Shown here piece after piece: positions 38,972-49,939 of a DNA stretch of 64,000 nt. The notes below the pieces were generated by a model. It searched no databases, was not told where the DNA came from, and saw only the letters and a list, made by a program, of their open reading frames with translations. The stretch covers positions 1 to 64,000 of the forward strand of contig SUWL01000002.1 in NCBI GenBank assembly GCA_015061495.1, given 5' to 3'. Positions within the stretch are counted from its first letter, which is position 1. Every line of letters begins with the position of its first letter. Both the position numbers and the translations under genes were made by a program. This stretch comes from Lentisphaerota bacterium (GTDB lineage: Bacteria; Verrucomicrobiota; Lentisphaeria; Victivallales; Victivallaceae).

Positions 38972-39763
38972 ATGAAAAAATCCCGTTTCACCCTGATCGA
39001 ATTGCTGGTCGTCATTGCGATAATTGCCATTTTGGCAGCGATACTGCTGCCGGCACTCAATGCCGCCAGAGAAAGAGGACGCTCCGCCAGCTGTATATCC
39101 AATCTCAAACAGCTCGGTACGGCACACTCCATGTACCGGGACACCTTTGACGGTTATTTTGCTCCGGCACACGGAGGCATGGTCGAAGACAACAGCGATT
39201 CCGCCACTGTCGCCAAATACACCTGGGTTTCCCTGCTGTACTGGTGCGGATTTATGAATGTCCGGGAGGTCTTCTTCTGCCCGACCATGGTCAACCTGCC
39301 AATGGAGGCAGGCAATGCCGAAACTTACCGCGGCAGAAACTCATTCCAAATGCATCCCAGCCCGGGAGATTTTTTCCCGAATGGTCATTTCAGCGGATCG
39401 ACCGGTACCAACAATGTATCATACGGTTATAACGGCTGGTTTCTCGGCAGTTCATGGTATCCCAATGTGACCGGACGCCATGGCAAACCGCGCAAAGAGG
39501 GCAATATCAAACGCAATGTCATCATGTGTGCCGACAATGCAGTTTGCACTCCGAGCAGCGGACTTTATTCCATCCACAGCTTTGCCTTGTCCGCCTGGTC
39601 ACCGGCGGCGGATATCCACGGCGGCATCAATGCGGTATGGACGGACGGACACGCAACGTTTGAAGCAGGATACAATGTGAAACTTTCCGGAGATCCCAGC
39701 GGCAAAAGCAATCTCTGCCCCAATGACAATGCCAGACAGGATTACTGGAACCCGGTCAAATAA
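38972..39763 (+). CDS. Pseudopilin with canonical, uninterrupted prepilin leader
   Basis: [50 protein letters not shown]-terminal '[13 protein letters not shown]'. Confidence 0.95.
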   Translation: MKKSRFTLIELLVVIAIIAILAAILLPALNAARERGRSASCISNLKQLGTAHSMYRDTFDGYFAPAHGGMVEDNSDSATVAKYTWVSLLYWCGFMNVREVFFCPTMVNLPMEAGNAETYRGRNSFQMHPSPGDFFPNGHFSGSTGTNNVSYGYNGWFLGSSWYPNVTGRHGKPRKEGNIKRNVIMCADNAVCTPSSGLYSIHSFALSAWSPAADIHGGINAVWTDGHATFEAGYNVKLSGDPSGKSNLCPNDNARQDYWNPVK

Positions 39764-39803
39764 CGGCAGGTAAACTGCCGGATATGAATGCCGGTTCATA
39801 CAG

Positions 39804-39840
39804 AAAACGGAGAACAGCCAATAGTCTGTTCTCCGTTTTT
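39804..39840. terminator. Intrinsic terminator (potentially bidirectional)
   Basis: AAAACGGAGAACAG-CCAATAGT-CTGTTCTCCGTTTTT. Confidence 0.88.
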
Positions 39841-39935
39841 GCACTTCTTGAGCCGCAGTTACGCTTGAAATAACCGGGTATCCATGCTATATTCTATAGA
39901 ACCGTAAACCAACCAGACTTTTGGGGAAATACAAA

Positions 39936-41252
39936 ATGAAAAGTTCATTTATTCCGAAGTTCCGGTGTACCGCTACCGGAGATGCCATGATCACCCGCCG
40001 TCTGCCCATCGAGGGAGAATATGCCGGATTCAGCGAAGTCCGGGACTTCATCATGCAGGGCGACTTCCGTTTCGGAAACCTCGAAACCACCGTTCACAAT
40101 TTTGAGTGCTACGGCGCAGCTCAAAGCGGCGGCAGCTGGCTCTGCGCTCCTCCGGGAGTTATTGACGATGTGCGCAAATTCGGGATGAATGTCGTCAGTA
40201 CCGCCAACAACCACGCGCTGGACTACGCTTACGGCGGTCTGGAACGCACCATCTACTATCTCAATCAGGCACAGATGCCCTTTTCCGGCACCGGTATGAA
40301 TCTCGCCGATGCTTCCCGTCCGGTCTATCTGGATACCGTCAGCGGCAGATACGCCCTGATCAGCTGCAGCATGAGTTTCAATCCGGAGTGTATGGCTGGA
40401 GAACAAACCGCTTCCCTCCCCGGCCGCCCCGGCCTCAACGGCATCCGGGTTTCCCGCAAATACCGGCTGCCCAAAGCGGAAATGGCAGATCTCAAACGCC
40501 TCGCCGATATGCTCAATATCAATATCCGTACCGAAATCATCCGCGCCGAAGGCTACCTGCCCCAGCTGAAACCCGGCGAACAGCCTTTCGGTCAGCTGAT
40601 GTTTGAAGAGGGCGACAAAGCTGAAACCGCCTACTTCATCAATCCGGATGATAAAAAACGGATCGCCGATGCCATCGCCGAAGCCCGCTTCATGGCGGAT
40701 TACGTGATCGTATCCATGCACAACCATGAACTTTACGGCAAAGACAAAGAGACCGTTGACCCGGTTTCCATTGAATTTACCCACCACTGTATCGATTCCG
40801 GAGCGGATGCCGTCATCGGCACCGGTCCCCACTTGCTCCGTCCGGTGGAAATTTACAAAGGCAAACCCGTTTTCTTCTGTCTGGGCGACTTCATCAACCA
40901 GCTGGAAACCATCTTCCGCGCGCCCGACGGCATGTTCGCCAAACAGAAACTCAACGGCAACGACCGGTTGGATGTGCTTTTCAACAACCGCTCCGACAAC
41001 GGCAAACGCGGCTTGTGCTACGATCCGATCATGTTCAAAGCAGTCATCCCCTACTGGGAAGTGGAAAACGGCGAATTGACCAAAATGGTCTTCATGCCCG
41101 TGGAAGAGATGTTCAATGAACCCCGTTCCCGCGGCGGTTTCCCCCGCAAAGAGACCGGCATGGGCATCATCGAACACTTTGCTGAAATGAGCAAACCTTA
41201 CGGCGTGGATATTTCCGTCGATACCAACGGATTCGGCGTGGTCAAACTTTAA
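39936..41252 (+). CDS. CapA family (PGA capsule biosynthesis-like) metallophosphoesterase
   Basis: 'CTATGDAMITRRLP', 'FGNLETTVHN', 'VVSTANNHALDYAYGGLERT', 'GADAVIGTGPHLLRPVEIYKGKPVFFCLGDF'. Confidence 0.9.
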   Translation: MKSSFIPKFRCTATGDAMITRRLPIEGEYAGFSEVRDFIMQGDFRFGNLETTVHNFECYGAAQSGGSWLCAPPGVIDDVRKFGMNVVSTANNHALDYAYGGLERTIYYLNQAQMPFSGTGMNLADASRPVYLDTVSGRYALISCSMSFNPECMAGEQTASLPGRPGLNGIRVSRKYRLPKAEMADLKRLADMLNINIRTEIIRAEGYLPQLKPGEQPFGQLMFEEGDKAETAYFINPDDKKRIADAIAEARFMADYVIVSMHNHELYGKDKETVDPVSIEFTHHCIDSGADAVIGTGPHLLRPVEIYKGKPVFFCLGDFINQLETIFRAPDGMFAKQKLNGNDRLDVLFNNRSDNGKRGLCYDPIMFKAVIPYWEVENGELTKMVFMPVEEMFNEPRSRGGFPRKETGMGIIEHFAEMSKPYGVDISVDTNGFGVVKL

Positions 41253-41264
41253 GGGGACTGAATA

Positions 41265-42398
41265 ATGGATATCAAAGAACTTTATACCGCTTATGCCGCA
41301 AATTCCCAGGAGGAGATCGCTCAATTGCTTCGGGATCTCTGCAAGATCCCCGCTCCGTCACACCATGAGGAAAAACGGGCGGAATTCTGCAAAAACTGGT
41401 TCATCGCCAACGGCTTTGAGAATGTTGAAATCGACGGAGCACTCAATGTCACAGCTCCGGTAAATGTCCGTCCCGGCGAACCGGTCACGGTGGTAATGGC
41501 GCACACCGACACCGTATTTCCCGACATGGAACCGATGCCTTTCCGGGAGGAAAACGGTTACATGTACTGCCCCGGTGTCAATGACGACACTGCCAATTTA
41601 GCCGTGCTGATGGTCGGCGCAAGATTTTTCAAGGATAACTTCCCGGCGGACAAAGGCGGTTATCTCTTTGTCGCCAACTCCTGCGAAGAGGGACTGGGCA
41701 ATCTCAAAGGCTGCCGCAAACTTATGGAAACTTACGGCAGCCGGGTCAAAGAATTGATCTCGCTGGATTCCACTTGCATGCACCGGGTCGTCACCCGGGC
41801 AGTCGGTTCCCACCGTTACAAAGTGGTGGTAAAAACCGAAGGCGGTCACTCATACGCCCACTTCGGCAACCGGAATGCCATCCATGTGCTGTCAAGCATG
41901 ATCAATATGCTTTATACGGTCAAAGTCCCCGTGGAAGGCGACAGCAAAACCACCTACAATGTCGGCGGCATTTCCGGCGGCACCTCGGTAAACACCATCG
42001 CCCAGAGTGCGGAAATGCTCTTTGAATACCGTTCCGACAACCGCAACTGTCTGGCAAAAATGGAAAAGATGTTCTTCAGCACCATCGAGGCTTTCCGCGC
42101 AACCGGTGTCGAAGTCGAAGTGGAAAAACTCGGTGACCGTCCCTGCGGAGCAGAAATCGATCCCGTCCGTTACAACGATCTGCTCAATCGCTACATCGAC
42201 ACCGTCCATGAAGTGCTGAATATGGAACACATGGAAGGTCCATCATCAACAGACTGCAATATCCCGCTGTCCATGGGGATCCCGGCGATCTGCTTTGGAG
42301 TGGTTCGCGGCGGCAAAGTCCACACCCGCGAAGAGTGGGTGGAGGTTGCCAGCTTGTCTGAAGGCTGCAAACTGCTGCTCAACTTCCTCTACCGTTGA
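41265..42398 (+). CDS. M20-type metallopeptidase (peptidase T-like)
   Basis: 377 aa: 'VVMAHTDTVFPDMEPMPF', 'CPGVNDDTANLAVLM', 'NSCEEGLGNLKG', 'EGGHSYAHFGNRNAI'. Confidence 0.9.
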   Translation: MDIKELYTAYAANSQEEIAQLLRDLCKIPAPSHHEEKRAEFCKNWFIANGFENVEIDGALNVTAPVNVRPGEPVTVVMAHTDTVFPDMEPMPFREENGYMYCPGVNDDTANLAVLMVGARFFKDNFPADKGGYLFVANSCEEGLGNLKGCRKLMETYGSRVKELISLDSTCMHRVVTRAVGSHRYKVVVKTEGGHSYAHFGNRNAIHVLSSMINMLYTVKVPVEGDSKTTYNVGGISGGTSVNTIAQSAEMLFEYRSDNRNCLAKMEKMFFSTIEAFRATGVEVEVEKLGDRPCGAEIDPVRYNDLLNRYIDTVHEVLNMEHMEGPSSTDCNIPLSMGIPAICFGVVRGGKVHTREEWVEVASLSEGCKLLLNFLYR

Positions 42399-44166
42399 GA
42401 TAAGAACAGCGTTATTTTTCCCGGCTTGCTGAACGTGATATTTTTCACCGTCAGCAAGCCGTTTTCATTGACAATACAGTCCGGCACTTCTGCGCCGTCG
42501 ATCCGGCATTGCAGATGCGTACCGGGGACGGGCTTGAAAAGTTTCCGCCGCCGGATGGTGACATCACAGGTTACCGGGAAATCCATTTCCGCATGACCGG
42601 CAGATAATTCCACCATCACCGTTTTGTCAGATTCCTCCACGGTTCCGACGGCAAGCCCCCGGTTGAGCCAACCGTAAAGATCTCCATCTGCCGGATCTCC
42701 GCTGCCGTAATCGCAATTATCGGAATTATTACTGAATGCGGCGAACGGCTTATCCAGACGGTATGAGAGCAACTCATCCGGAGTAACGACCTCCTCGACT
42801 TCTCCGGTCATTCCGTGACCGCCGTTGTTCCAAATCACCCGCAACGCCTGCTGTGCCTTTTCCGCCGCAGTGAAAAACGGCGGATTATTCACCCACGGGA
42901 TCGACATATCCCGTCTGCCGTTGGTGGCAAACAACGGCGGCATATCCACCGTGGGATCTGAAATAAAACGCACCGCATCCCCATATTTCCGCAGTTCTCT
43001 GCCGTCCGGGGAAATCACCGGATCATCCGGGGAAAACAATCCTACTGTACAGCGCATACGTTCAATGGAAGGAGCAAGTTGCGGAAATCCAGCCGTTTCA
43101 GCCCATGAATAACGGTAAACCGGAACCCACGCCAGAGCTGCGGCAAACCGGTTGGGGAAGTGCATGGATAAGTGAACCGCTCCAGTCCCCCCCATGGAAC
43201 CTCCGGCAAGATAGAGCCGGTTGGGATCGGTCGCAAATTTTTCCTGAACCAGATCAATGATATACATCACCAGCTTTTCAGTGTAATTGTCCCAAAAATA
43301 CGGGGCAAAACAGCCGCGGGCAATATCCGTATGATACCCCATCCAAAAGGTATTGACCGCCGGAACATGATCTCTGGGATCATTGGATTCCTTATCCGTC
43401 AGCGGCCGTCCGATCCAAATCCGGTCAAAAAGGGTGAGTTTGACAAACTTTTCCGAAGCTTTACGCCCGTCAAAAGTGTCGGTGACTTCAACGGCAAATT
43501 TTACCGGTATCCCCTCGCGCCACGCCAGAGAAGTATCGGTAAAAAGCAGATGCGTGCCGCACGGTTCACCATTTTTGTCTACGCCGATCCCCCCTCCCTG
43601 CCGTGCAGATAAACGATCATGGGCAATCCGGCAGTTCCACTGCGGCCGGTATTTCCGGCGATCCGGATTATTTCCGCTTTGCCGGGCGCGACTGTCACCG
43701 GCTCATCGGCAGTAAGCAGAAATTCCGCTTTTTCCGCTTCGCCGCTGTGCCATGAAACCGCATAGTAAAAAGTTCCGCCGCTTTCCGGAGTATGAACGTG
43801 CAGACCGCCAGCCGGAGAGATCGGCGGAGCATCATCTTTCAACACCCAGCCTTTTGCCAGCTGCGGGGAAGTACCGGTATCAGCCACATTTCCGGCAAAA
43901 ATTTCTTCGCTTTTCAGCGTTTCATCACGCGGGACTACAAATGAAGCCGGATCGCGCCACCAATCCCGGGCACTTCCGGGGTTGAGCATATCGGCCAGCA
44001 GTTCCGCTCCGGCAAGATTATCAACGGTGATTTTTTCCCGACTGCGCCAAACCCGCAAGCGGGCATTATCCGGCAAATCCGCCTCCTGCCAACGCATAAA
44101 AAGTTGACCGTTATGAAAATCTAAAGTCAATTCCGACAAATCCGGCACTTTTTTCATATCATTCAT
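42389..44166 (-). pseudogene. Alpha/beta-hydrolase esterase with N-terminal Fn3-like region, split by one frameshift at a C6 tract
   Basis: ORFs 43579..44166 (ends LPMIVYLHGREGGSA*) and 42389..43342 (LYLAGGSMGGTGAVHLSMHFPNRF). The gap reads IGVDKNGEPCGTHLLFTDTSLAWREGIPVKFAVEV...NTFWMGYHTD in the second frame; break at CCCCCC 43589-43594. Confidence 0.85.
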
Positions 44167-44172
44167 CTCTCA

Positions 44173-46305
44173 TCAGTAGGGCATCCGTGTCCGGACATTT
44201 TCCAATTTGGGTTCGATCAGAAATTCCGGATCATAGAAGCGGGAAACCGCTTCATCTGCCGGAACGTTTTTTTCCACCCGGATGCTTTTATACTCTCCGG
44301 GGAGAAGTTCCGTTTCCACGCCGTTGATCCGGAACTTCAGCGTATCTGCTCCAAAATTCTGTGCCGCGATATCCTGTCCGGCAAGCAAATATACAATAAA
44401 ATCGTTCCCGGAAGCGTTGATAATTTCACTCTCCGGAAGTTCCGGAAGCAAAGACAACTGCTCATTGAATAAATGCAGTGCGGCAAAACCGCATCCCGGC
44501 AGATAAAATTCCCTGCCCGCAACATTATTGACCAGCAGTTTCACCCCCTGCCCGCAATCAAATTCCGTATTGAGAATGTAATATATCCGGTGGGCTTTTT
44601 CTCCGTAAACAGCGTAGCGCACTCCGGAAGGAGCCAGCAGATCGGTAACGTCCCTTTCTCCTTTGACTGCACAGCGCATAATACAGCTGTAAAATTCCCG
44701 CATCCCCTCCGCTCCGGGCGGAGTAACTGAAGTAACGGTGATCACCCGCCCTCTGCCATTGGCATATTCGGTCAGAAGCGGCATACTTTCCAGTTTTTCC
44801 ATCGTATCATCGTAAGTTTCCGACAACCCGGCACAAATTTGCAATCCTGCCGCACGATCACCGATTTTTACCGTACTTTTACGCCCGATCCAGAATGGAT
44901 CAATGCCGATACTGCTGAATGGATATTCATATTCCGCAAAAGAGCTGTCCCGGCAGAATTTGCCGCCCATTACGTCTTCAGGCAGAATTTCTGAAACCGC
45001 AAATCCGCACAATTCCCGCAAATCTCCGTGATTGAAAAGCTCAATATTCCCATCCCGCCGATCAGTGATATTGCAATGAGCCAGAGAAAGCAGCAGATGA
45101 CCGCCGTTTTTCACATAACGGCAGAGTTTACCGTAAAGTTCATCATCCATCCGGTTCGGCCCCAACAGAATAATCGCAGAATAACGTTCCATGACTGCAA
45201 TATCCGCATCAGCAGAAATGATATCATAATTACCGCAGGGCGGATTGCCGCTCAAGGAAAACTCTCCGAGATCAGTACGGCAGAAGGGATCGGTGCGGCG
45301 GAAAAGTTCATCGGCAAGTTCCCATGAACGCTCCTCGCCGGAACTTTCCCAGCACCTGTCATACTGCCCCCAGGCATAGGGATTCCACAATCCCGGAGAA
45401 CCGTCATATCTGCCGTGAAGCAGTGCGATTTTTACTGCCGGTCCGCCAGCCGGACGGGTGTGGATCATGCTCATCCGGTAAAGTTGGCGCAATTCACCGC
45501 GCACCCGGAACATTTCCGGAGAATCAAACGCATACGGTTTCGCTCCGGGGAAAGCATAAATATAGTGACCGGTTTCCGGATAAAGATAATCCGTCCCCGC
45601 CATGTAAGCAGTATAAATGGCAAGTTTCCACCGTTTGAGCCACAACTCATCCAGACGCGCTCCGCCGTACCACCCCATTGCGATATGCACGCCCCACATC
45701 TTGTCAAATGCCCGTGCTGTACCGCGAACAGAAGCAAGCATCAGCATGGAATTTCCCGGCAGCATTTCCAGACACAAAGAGTCCACCCCGGCGGCAGCAT
45801 GGTAATCAAAAACCAGTGCGGAATCTCCGCCGATAAGTTCTCCACCGCCGATTTCATCACGTTCAAACTGCACATATTTTTTCAGATAATTCACAAAATG
45901 GTCATGCGCTTCGGAAATACTTTCCGTCACCGGCATCGCCGGAAACGGAGATTCCCCGCCGACCGTGTACCCCCGCGGCCAGTAAAGAATACCGCCGGAT
46001 TCACAAATCGTGTAACGCCCCAGAAACCACTTGCCGGCAAGAGCGATCGCCTCATCCAGCACTTCCCGGGATGGAGCATCCTCCCGACGACGCCAGCAAC
46101 CGCGGTCATTGACTTCACTCAAGGTGAAATAAATTCCGGCATCACAGCACATTTTTACAGTTTTCAGAGCCTCTTTGCGCTCTTTGGGCAGCTTCAAAAG
46201 TACAACATTGCCCAGTTTGAGTTTCAGAAAATCCGCCACCGCCTGCGAACCGCAGGGGATCGAGGCCCCGACCAGCGGAGATTGGAATTTTTTTTGCATA
46301 ATCAC
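44173..46305 (-). CDS. Beta-galactosidase-like/trimerisation-domain glycosidase of uncertain family
   Basis: 710 aa; 'YSAIILLGPNRMDDELYGKLCRYVKNGGHLLLSLAHCNI' resembles the GH42-like class I glutamine amidotransferase fold domain. Confidence 0.5.
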   Translation of the reverse strand: MIMQKKFQSPLVGASIPCGSQAVADFLKLKLGNVVLLKLPKERKEALKTVKMCCDAGIYFTLSEVNDRGCWRRREDAPSREVLDEAIALAGKWFLGRYTICESGGILYWPRGYTVGGESPFPAMPVTESISEAHDHFVNYLKKYVQFERDEIGGGELIGGDSALVFDYHAAAGVDSLCLEMLPGNSMLMLASVRGTARAFDKMWGVHIAMGWYGGARLDELWLKRWKLAIYTAYMAGTDYLYPETGHYIYAFPGAKPYAFDSPEMFRVRGELRQLYRMSMIHTRPAGGPAVKIALLHGRYDGSPGLWNPYAWGQYDRCWESSGEERSWELADELFRRTDPFCRTDLGEFSLSGNPPCGNYDIISADADIAVMERYSAIILLGPNRMDDELYGKLCRYVKNGGHLLLSLAHCNITDRRDGNIELFNHGDLRELCGFAVSEILPEDVMGGKFCRDSSFAEYEYPFSSIGIDPFWIGRKSTVKIGDRAAGLQICAGLSETYDDTMEKLESMPLLTEYANGRGRVITVTSVTPPGAEGMREFYSCIMRCAVKGERDVTDLLAPSGVRYAVYGEKAHRIYYILNTEFDCGQGVKLLVNNVAGREFYLPGCGFAALHLFNEQLSLLPELPESEIINASGNDFIVYLLAGQDIAAQNFGADTLKFRINGVETELLPGEYKSIRVEKNVPADEAVSRFYDPEFLIEPKLENVRTRMPY

Positions 46306-49022
46306 TCTTTTTCTATCAGGTAAGGACGGTTGTATTTTTTGTCAATAATGGTAAAACAGCCCGGCAGACTGACTACCGGAGAAGATGCCCGGATGTATTC
46401 GGCAGCATTGAAATTGCGGAGCTTTGCCGCCAGACGGATACCGTATTGCTCCGGAGAATCCACCGCCAGCAAAGTTCCGGCGGCGCGATTGAGAAAGGCT
46501 CTTTCACCGACCAGATATCTGCCAAGCCGGGGAGCAACCATCGCAGTACGGTATTCTCTGAATGCCTTGAGCAAAGCCGCATCGGAGAACTCTTCACACT
46601 CAATGACCGTCACTTCCTGATGGCTGAAACAGCCGGTGTGAGTGTCGGTGCCGCCGGTGACATTCATCCGGATATTCTGTTTCTGCCAGATATCAAACCG
46701 GGAAATATTACGCTCCACCGCGGCAATACGGCTGTCACTGATGTTTCCGTACCACAACTCCCGGAAAGCATTGGCAGTGGAAAAAGGATGATTCAACTGG
46801 ATCAATGCCCCCTGTACTTCAGCCTGACGGTAAATTTCCCAGTAATGACAGTTGAGATCGATATTCCGGCTCAACGGGAAAATATTCAGATGAAACAGAT
46901 TGTGGAATGTCGCCTCCAGACCGCTGCTGTAATCAAAGCCGCAGAAACTTTTTTTCGCGATCTCATCCATATAGTAACGCACATCCATGCGGTTGTGATC
47001 AGAGAACATCAGAAAATCCAATCCGGCGTAATGTGATTCAGCAAGCATTCCCGCCGGAGTTGCCGAACCGTCGGAATAGATGGTATGCGTGTGCATATCT
47101 CCGCTGCGCAGGGAAATTCCGGACTCTCCCTTGCCGTATTCAGTCAATTCCGCCACCCGCAGATCGCGAAATTCACGGGCGGTTCCGGCGGTCAACGGTC
47201 TTTTATCCAGCAGCAACTGCATAAAACGGCGGTCAAGTTCCGGATTGTTCCAGCTTGTTTCATAAACCATATTTCCCTGACGTGCCATCAGGAATCCGGT
47301 TTCCACGCCATAGGTGGATATATACGGCTTGCCGGAAGCATTTTCCGGAGTGTTGCCGCTGTAAGCGATCAGAGGTTCTTTGCGGGACGGATCAACGGCA
47401 AGCTCCAGAGTTTTCAATGGGGAATCACTGCCGAACACCACTTTGGAAGGTTTCAATTTTTGAGCTTCGGCAAATTCAAGATGCAGAAAATATTCCGGAT
47501 AACGCGGTGACTGCAGGGCCACTGTCCGTTTGAAGTCCCGATCCGGTTTGCGGCAGGAAAACCACAGGTGCCCCCGACCGGCAGCAAACTCATCAGCCCC
47601 GGTCAATGCAGGAGCTTGTTCCGGAACGGAAAATGCCATACGCCATTTAAGGTAATTTGAAGCGATTTCTTCATTGGGAAATTGCAGAACTTCCGCCTGA
47701 ACCAGCGGGATATTTCCCCACGGGATACTGACATAAGTCCGTTCCGCACCGAAAGGCCGTTCGCGATGATCAAATTCCACGGCAACTTGAGCGGCAAAAC
47801 CGGCGGTCAGATCCAGCAATTGATATTTGCCGGATGCCCCGGCAATTTCTTTACCGTCCAGCAAACCGATCCTCCATTGCAGTTCCCGGAGCAGTTCCCG
47901 GACATCACTGCGGTATCTGGCGGCGGAAAATTTGAAAAGCTCCACCGTGGAAACCACATTCAGCCATGCCGCCGCCCGCACCGGATCACGCTTTGCCAAT
48001 TCCTGCCAGTCGATCTTTGACAAACGTTCAAGAATACCTTTCAAATCATAATACGGCATGGCGATCATGCCGGTATTTTTGCCGTTCTGATACAATTCAA
48101 GAACCAGCGACAACTCGATATCACTGCCAGGATTGGTCAGAGAAAGAGTTTTTTCACCGGCGGCAACTCTTTTTTCGACAAGTATTTTGCCCCGATCGTT
48201 TTTCAATACCGCACGGATATGATCGTACTTCAAAGGACAATTCAGCGGCAGAGAAATTCTGCCGTCATAAGTGATCTGGTAATAATCCGGACTCCACCAG
48301 GCGTTGAGAGCATACGGCTTGGCGATCTCCTCTGCGGATGCCAGAAAGAATTCCGTAAAGTTCCCCTCGCGCAATTCGCCGACCGGAATCGCCAGCACCC
48401 GAGGCTGAAAGTTGATTTCCGGATCTCCATCCGACGGATCCCAGTCGTCGGCAAAGACTTTTACCAACAGTTTTTTCTCCTGAAGCACGTCATAAGGAAC
48501 AAGCATACTGAAAGGAACCCGCAAATTTATTTCATAACCTCCGTCAAGACTTCTTCCGGAATATTCCGGATGCTTTTTCAATGGAGCACTGCTTAAAATA
48601 TTGCATTTGACCTGATCGTTTTTATCCGGACAACTGATCATAAAGTGAATACGCTTACCGCAGCTGAAGTTTCTGCCGTCGGGAGCTTCCAGAAAAATCT
48701 CCACCCCGTCCTGCATCCAGAGATCACTCAAGGAACGGGTATTTTCCGGATGATCATCATTGACATAGATCCGGAATATCAATCCCTGCCGGTCATAACC
48801 CATATTGATCCCGGCATAGTAATCTTTGGTGGTTTTACGCTGATATTTACCCCCACCGGAAATCAGATGGCTCTTATCCAGCAGGATCTGCGGAGTATTG
48901 AAAAATATTTTTCCGTTTTTCACACTGACCGGAGCAATCGGAGAAACATCTGCTGCAAACAGTTGAAAAGCAGAAAAAATTCCGCAAATCAACAAAAATA
49001 CCCGTACAAACTTCATCATCAC
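46302..49022 (-). CDS. Secreted PHP-domain (CehA/McbA-like) metallohydrolase with N-terminal CBM9-like domain
   Basis: 906 aa; 'GDMHTHTIYSDGSATPAGMLAESHYAGLDFLMFSDHN' and 'QLNHPF'; N-term 'SDLWMQDGVEIFLEAPDGRN'. Confidence 0.85.
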   Translation of the reverse strand: MMMKFVRVFLLICGIFSAFQLFAADVSPIAPVSVKNGKIFFNTPQILLDKSHLISGGGKYQRKTTKDYYAGINMGYDRQGLIFRIYVNDDHPENTRSLSDLWMQDGVEIFLEAPDGRNFSCGKRIHFMISCPDKNDQVKCNILSSAPLKKHPEYSGRSLDGGYEINLRVPFSMLVPYDVLQEKKLLVKVFADDWDPSDGDPEINFQPRVLAIPVGELREGNFTEFFLASAEEIAKPYALNAWWSPDYYQITYDGRISLPLNCPLKYDHIRAVLKNDRGKILVEKRVAAGEKTLSLTNPGSDIELSLVLELYQNGKNTGMIAMPYYDLKGILERLSKIDWQELAKRDPVRAAAWLNVVSTVELFKFSAARYRSDVRELLRELQWRIGLLDGKEIAGASGKYQLLDLTAGFAAQVAVEFDHRERPFGAERTYVSIPWGNIPLVQAEVLQFPNEEIASNYLKWRMAFSVPEQAPALTGADEFAAGRGHLWFSCRKPDRDFKRTVALQSPRYPEYFLHLEFAEAQKLKPSKVVFGSDSPLKTLELAVDPSRKEPLIAYSGNTPENASGKPYISTYGVETGFLMARQGNMVYETSWNNPELDRRFMQLLLDKRPLTAGTAREFRDLRVAELTEYGKGESGISLRSGDMHTHTIYSDGSATPAGMLAESHYAGLDFLMFSDHNRMDVRYYMDEIAKKSFCGFDYSSGLEATFHNLFHLNIFPLSRNIDLNCHYWEIYRQAEVQGALIQLNHPFSTANAFRELWYGNISDSRIAAVERNISRFDIWQKQNIRMNVTGGTDTHTGCFSHQEVTVIECEEFSDAALLKAFREYRTAMVAPRLGRYLVGERAFLNRAAGTLLAVDSPEQYGIRLAAKLRNFNAAEYIRASSPVVSLPGCFTIIDKKYNRPYLIEKE

Positions 49023-49915
49023 TCTCCGTCAATCGACTCAATGGAACACTCAAGATCCAGAGTACCGATTTTTTCTTTGGAAGCGGCATCGGCAAAAATC
49101 AGCATCAATCCGGCTTCGCCCTCTTCCAGATCTTTCCCGAAATCCCCCCGGAAAACATTGTCCAGATCCGGACGGACGATCACCGAACGAAGAATCTTTT
49201 TATCCCGGTGCAGAATCGCCAGCAGCAAAGGATCGGAAACTCTTGCTGTCGTGACCGATACTTCAAATTTGCCGTTGTCGGTACGGAACATCTGCAAAGC
49301 CGGGGCGGTAAGGGTCAAAGTTGACGGAAGCCCCTTTTTATAAATTTTCAGATCATCAAAGCAGAGCGTTCCCTCAAAACCGCCGGGTAAAGTGAGCAGA
49401 ATAAAAGGCTGCAGTCCCTTTTTGCCCTTGAAATTCAATTCGACCTTGCGGAATTCCGAACCGGGAAGTTCCCCGTAGATCCGGGTGGTTCCATCCCGCC
49501 AGTTTGCCATTTTTCCGGTAGCGACCACCCGGCTCTCTGCGGCAAGGCAGTAAAAGGGCCGTTTGGAAGAGGCATTTTTCAGATTTTCGCCCCGAACCAT
49601 CACTTCCGCAACATAATCCGTTCCGGCAGTTATCTTCGGCAGAGTGATGGTGGCATACAACTCGACCTTTTTACCTGCCTGCCGGGTGAATACCAGGGCA
49701 TTGGAACCGTCAATTCCGGCTTTGTCTGCGCTAACTCCGTTATATGCCCGGTACAATTTCTTATCCGCCGCTTCAAACTTCACCTCTTTGATCAACGTGT
49801 TTTCAATGCGCGGAGCATAATTGCGGATCTCAAAAGCGGATGGTTCAGCGGCAAATACCGAAGTCGCCGCGGCAATTCCGGAAACCAGACAGATCAATTT
49901 CGGGTTGTAAATCAT
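49019..49915 (-). CDS. Secreted beta-sandwich/CBM-like hypothetical protein
   Basis: 298 aa, signal peptide; 'GSNALVFTRQAGKKVELYATITLPKITAGTDYVAEVMVRGEN'; ATGA-type overlap with next gene. Confidence 0.6.
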   Translation of the reverse strand: MIYNPKLICLVSGIAAATSVFAAEPSAFEIRNYAPRIENTLIKEVKFEAADKKLYRAYNGVSADKAGIDGSNALVFTRQAGKKVELYATITLPKITAGTDYVAEVMVRGENLKNASSKRPFYCLAAESRVVATGKMANWRDGTTRIYGELPGSEFRKVELNFKGKKGLQPFILLTLPGGFEGTLCFDDLKIYKKGLPSTLTLTAPALQMFRTDNGKFEVSVTTARVSDPLLLAILHRDKKILRSVIVRPDLDNVFRGDFGKDLEEGEAGLMLIFADAASKEKIGTLDLECSIESIDGE

Positions 49916-49939
49916 AAATTCGGACTCCTTTTTTTCAAA

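Noticed and set aside
39945-41324. 459-aa ORF on the minus strand antisense to the CapA-like gene
   Set aside because: Composition (repeated F/V/G/H/D) is typical of an antisense frame of a codon-biased gene; the plus-strand frame has clear CapA motifs.
45415-46323. 302-aa plus-strand ORF antisense to the 44173..46305 gene
   Set aside because: Low-complexity shadow frame rich in R/H/P/S without domain signatures.
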